A stretch of DNA of 64,000 nucleotides from DATAOG01 sp963753685 (GTDB lineage: Bacteria > Pseudomonadota > Alphaproteobacteria > Geminicoccales > Geminicoccaceae), in the NCBI GenBank assembly GCA_963753685.1, contig CAVWDE010000004.1:186001-250000 (forward strand), given 5' to 3'. The notes below the pieces were generated by a model. It ran no database searches and was not told the DNA's origin. It worked only from the letters and a program-made list of their open reading frames with translations. The first letter of the stretch is position 1. Every line of letters starts with the position of its first letter. Positions 63,701 through 64,000 of the stretch are shown here, one piece after another. Position numbers and translations under genes: made by a program.

Positions 63701-64000
63701 GTCAGGATGCGGCTCTCGTCGCGGCTAAAGATGGCGCCCAGCACGCGGCCTTTGTGGCGCAGCGCCAGAACCTCCCGCCCGGTCGCCGCGTCCCACAGTC
63801 GCGCGGTTCCGTCCTCGGACCAGGTCAGGATGCGACTCTCGTCGCGGCTGAAGATGGCGCCCAGCACGCGGCCTTCGTGGCGCAACGGCGCCAGAACCTC
63901 CTTCCCGGTCGCCGCGTCCCACAGTCGCGCGGTTCCATCCTCGGACCAGGTCAGGATGCGACTCTCGTCGCGGCTGAAGATGCCGCCCAGCACGCGGCCT
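60752..64000 (-). pseudogene. Frameshifted WD40 / beta-propeller / KAP P-loop NTPase gene (5' end beyond window)
   Basis: Minus-strand pieces in different frames line up into one large protein. First (63424-64000) are WD40 repeats (SEDGTARLWDAATGKEVLAP), then YCF48/BNR-like strands (AVFFDDEKHGWVAGDDGLLL; GRELGWAVGE), a membrane segment (APWWFFLGVPGFILAGFF), and the KAP NTPase: Walker A ITGRWGSGKSS, FNAWHHREEEHL, then Walker B VVILIDDLDRCQPEDTLKIL. A further membrane pair and a helical C-terminus follow, ending at a TAA at 60752-60754. The frame changes near 63424, 63240, 62585, 62390 and 61095, all single-base events, so it cannot be translated as one product. KAP NTPases are membrane-linked NTPases often found in conflict systems. 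Sequencing error could explain some breaks. Confidence 0.8.
63713..64000 (-). repeat. Near-identical WD40 repeat units in DNA
   Basis: Tandem units of 123 and 126 bp (boundaries near 63713, 63836, 63962) differ at only a few bases; the three-base difference corresponds to one residue (LAL versus LAPL). This is far more similar than usual WD40 repeats and indicates recent duplication or gene conversion within the propeller. Confidence 0.8.

Noticed and set aside
1..64000. tRNA, rRNA, CRISPR arrays and transposase genes
   Set aside because: No cloverleaf-like GTTCGA arm context, no rRNA sequence, no regularly spaced identical repeats with unique spacers, and no transposase or integrase motif was seen.

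Overview
The window is a very GC-rich chromosomal segment (about 68-70% G+C by eye). Gene content and codon use look alphaproteobacterial: sugar and polyamine-type ABC operons, NikR with an ECF nickel transporter, a Hyf/complex-I-like membrane complex, and split LigD genes. A Rhodospirillales- or Geminicoccales-like soil bacterium would fit, but no rRNA or other phylogenetic marker is present, so the assignment is tentative. I see no tRNA, rRNA or CRISPR array.

Layout. 0-5.7 kb: the end of a large PKD-repeat protein followed by a membrane-bound class III cyclase. 5.8-12 kb: a glucose/mannose-type ABC import operon with a TIM-barrel isomerase and a Gfo/Idh/MocA dehydrogenase. 12-13.7 kb: a PBP4-type carboxypeptidase. 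13.8-22.4 kb: a Hyf-like energy-converting complex whose large subunit lacks the nickel ligands (Ehr type). Its small-subunit gene occurs twice, once intact and once gutted, with a VanZ-domain gene between the copies. 22.4-26.3 kb: an XRE regulator and a zinc-ribbon/cyclase/ATPase/TPR regulator. 26.4-29.9 kb: a three-gene operon (radical SAM-SPASM enzyme with a C-terminal PqqD-like domain, an unknown protein, a gluzincin metallopeptidase) that looks like a peptide- or protein-modifying system. 29.9-31.3 kb: repeat-rich DNA without convincing genes.

31.3-34.4 kb: small-molecule enzymes (zinc alcohol dehydrogenase, VOC protein, isochorismatase-like hydrolase, cytochrome P460). 34.5-39.9 kb: a PotABCD-type ABC system with a divergent Gfo/Idh/MocA gene. 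40.1-44.5 kb: nickel homeostasis (NicO-like transporter, NikR, CbiM/Q/O-type ECF transporter). 44.6-47.5 kb: MgtC-like, stress, PRC-barrel and CBS proteins. 47.5-50.1 kb: LigD split into polymerase, ligase and phosphoesterase genes. 50.2-58.8 kb: amidase, LysR regulator, mercuric-reductase-like flavoprotein, MFS and LysE transporters, RclC/DUF417 protein and NDH-2. 58.8-60.75 kb: a second repeat-rich tract, part of which is an inverted diverged copy of the 30-kb tract. 60.75-64 kb: a WD40/KAP-NTPase gene broken by several frameshifts and running off the window.

The strongest candidates for something undescribed are the radical SAM/unknown/metallopeptidase operon, the inverted intergenic repeat family, and the rearranged Ehr operon.
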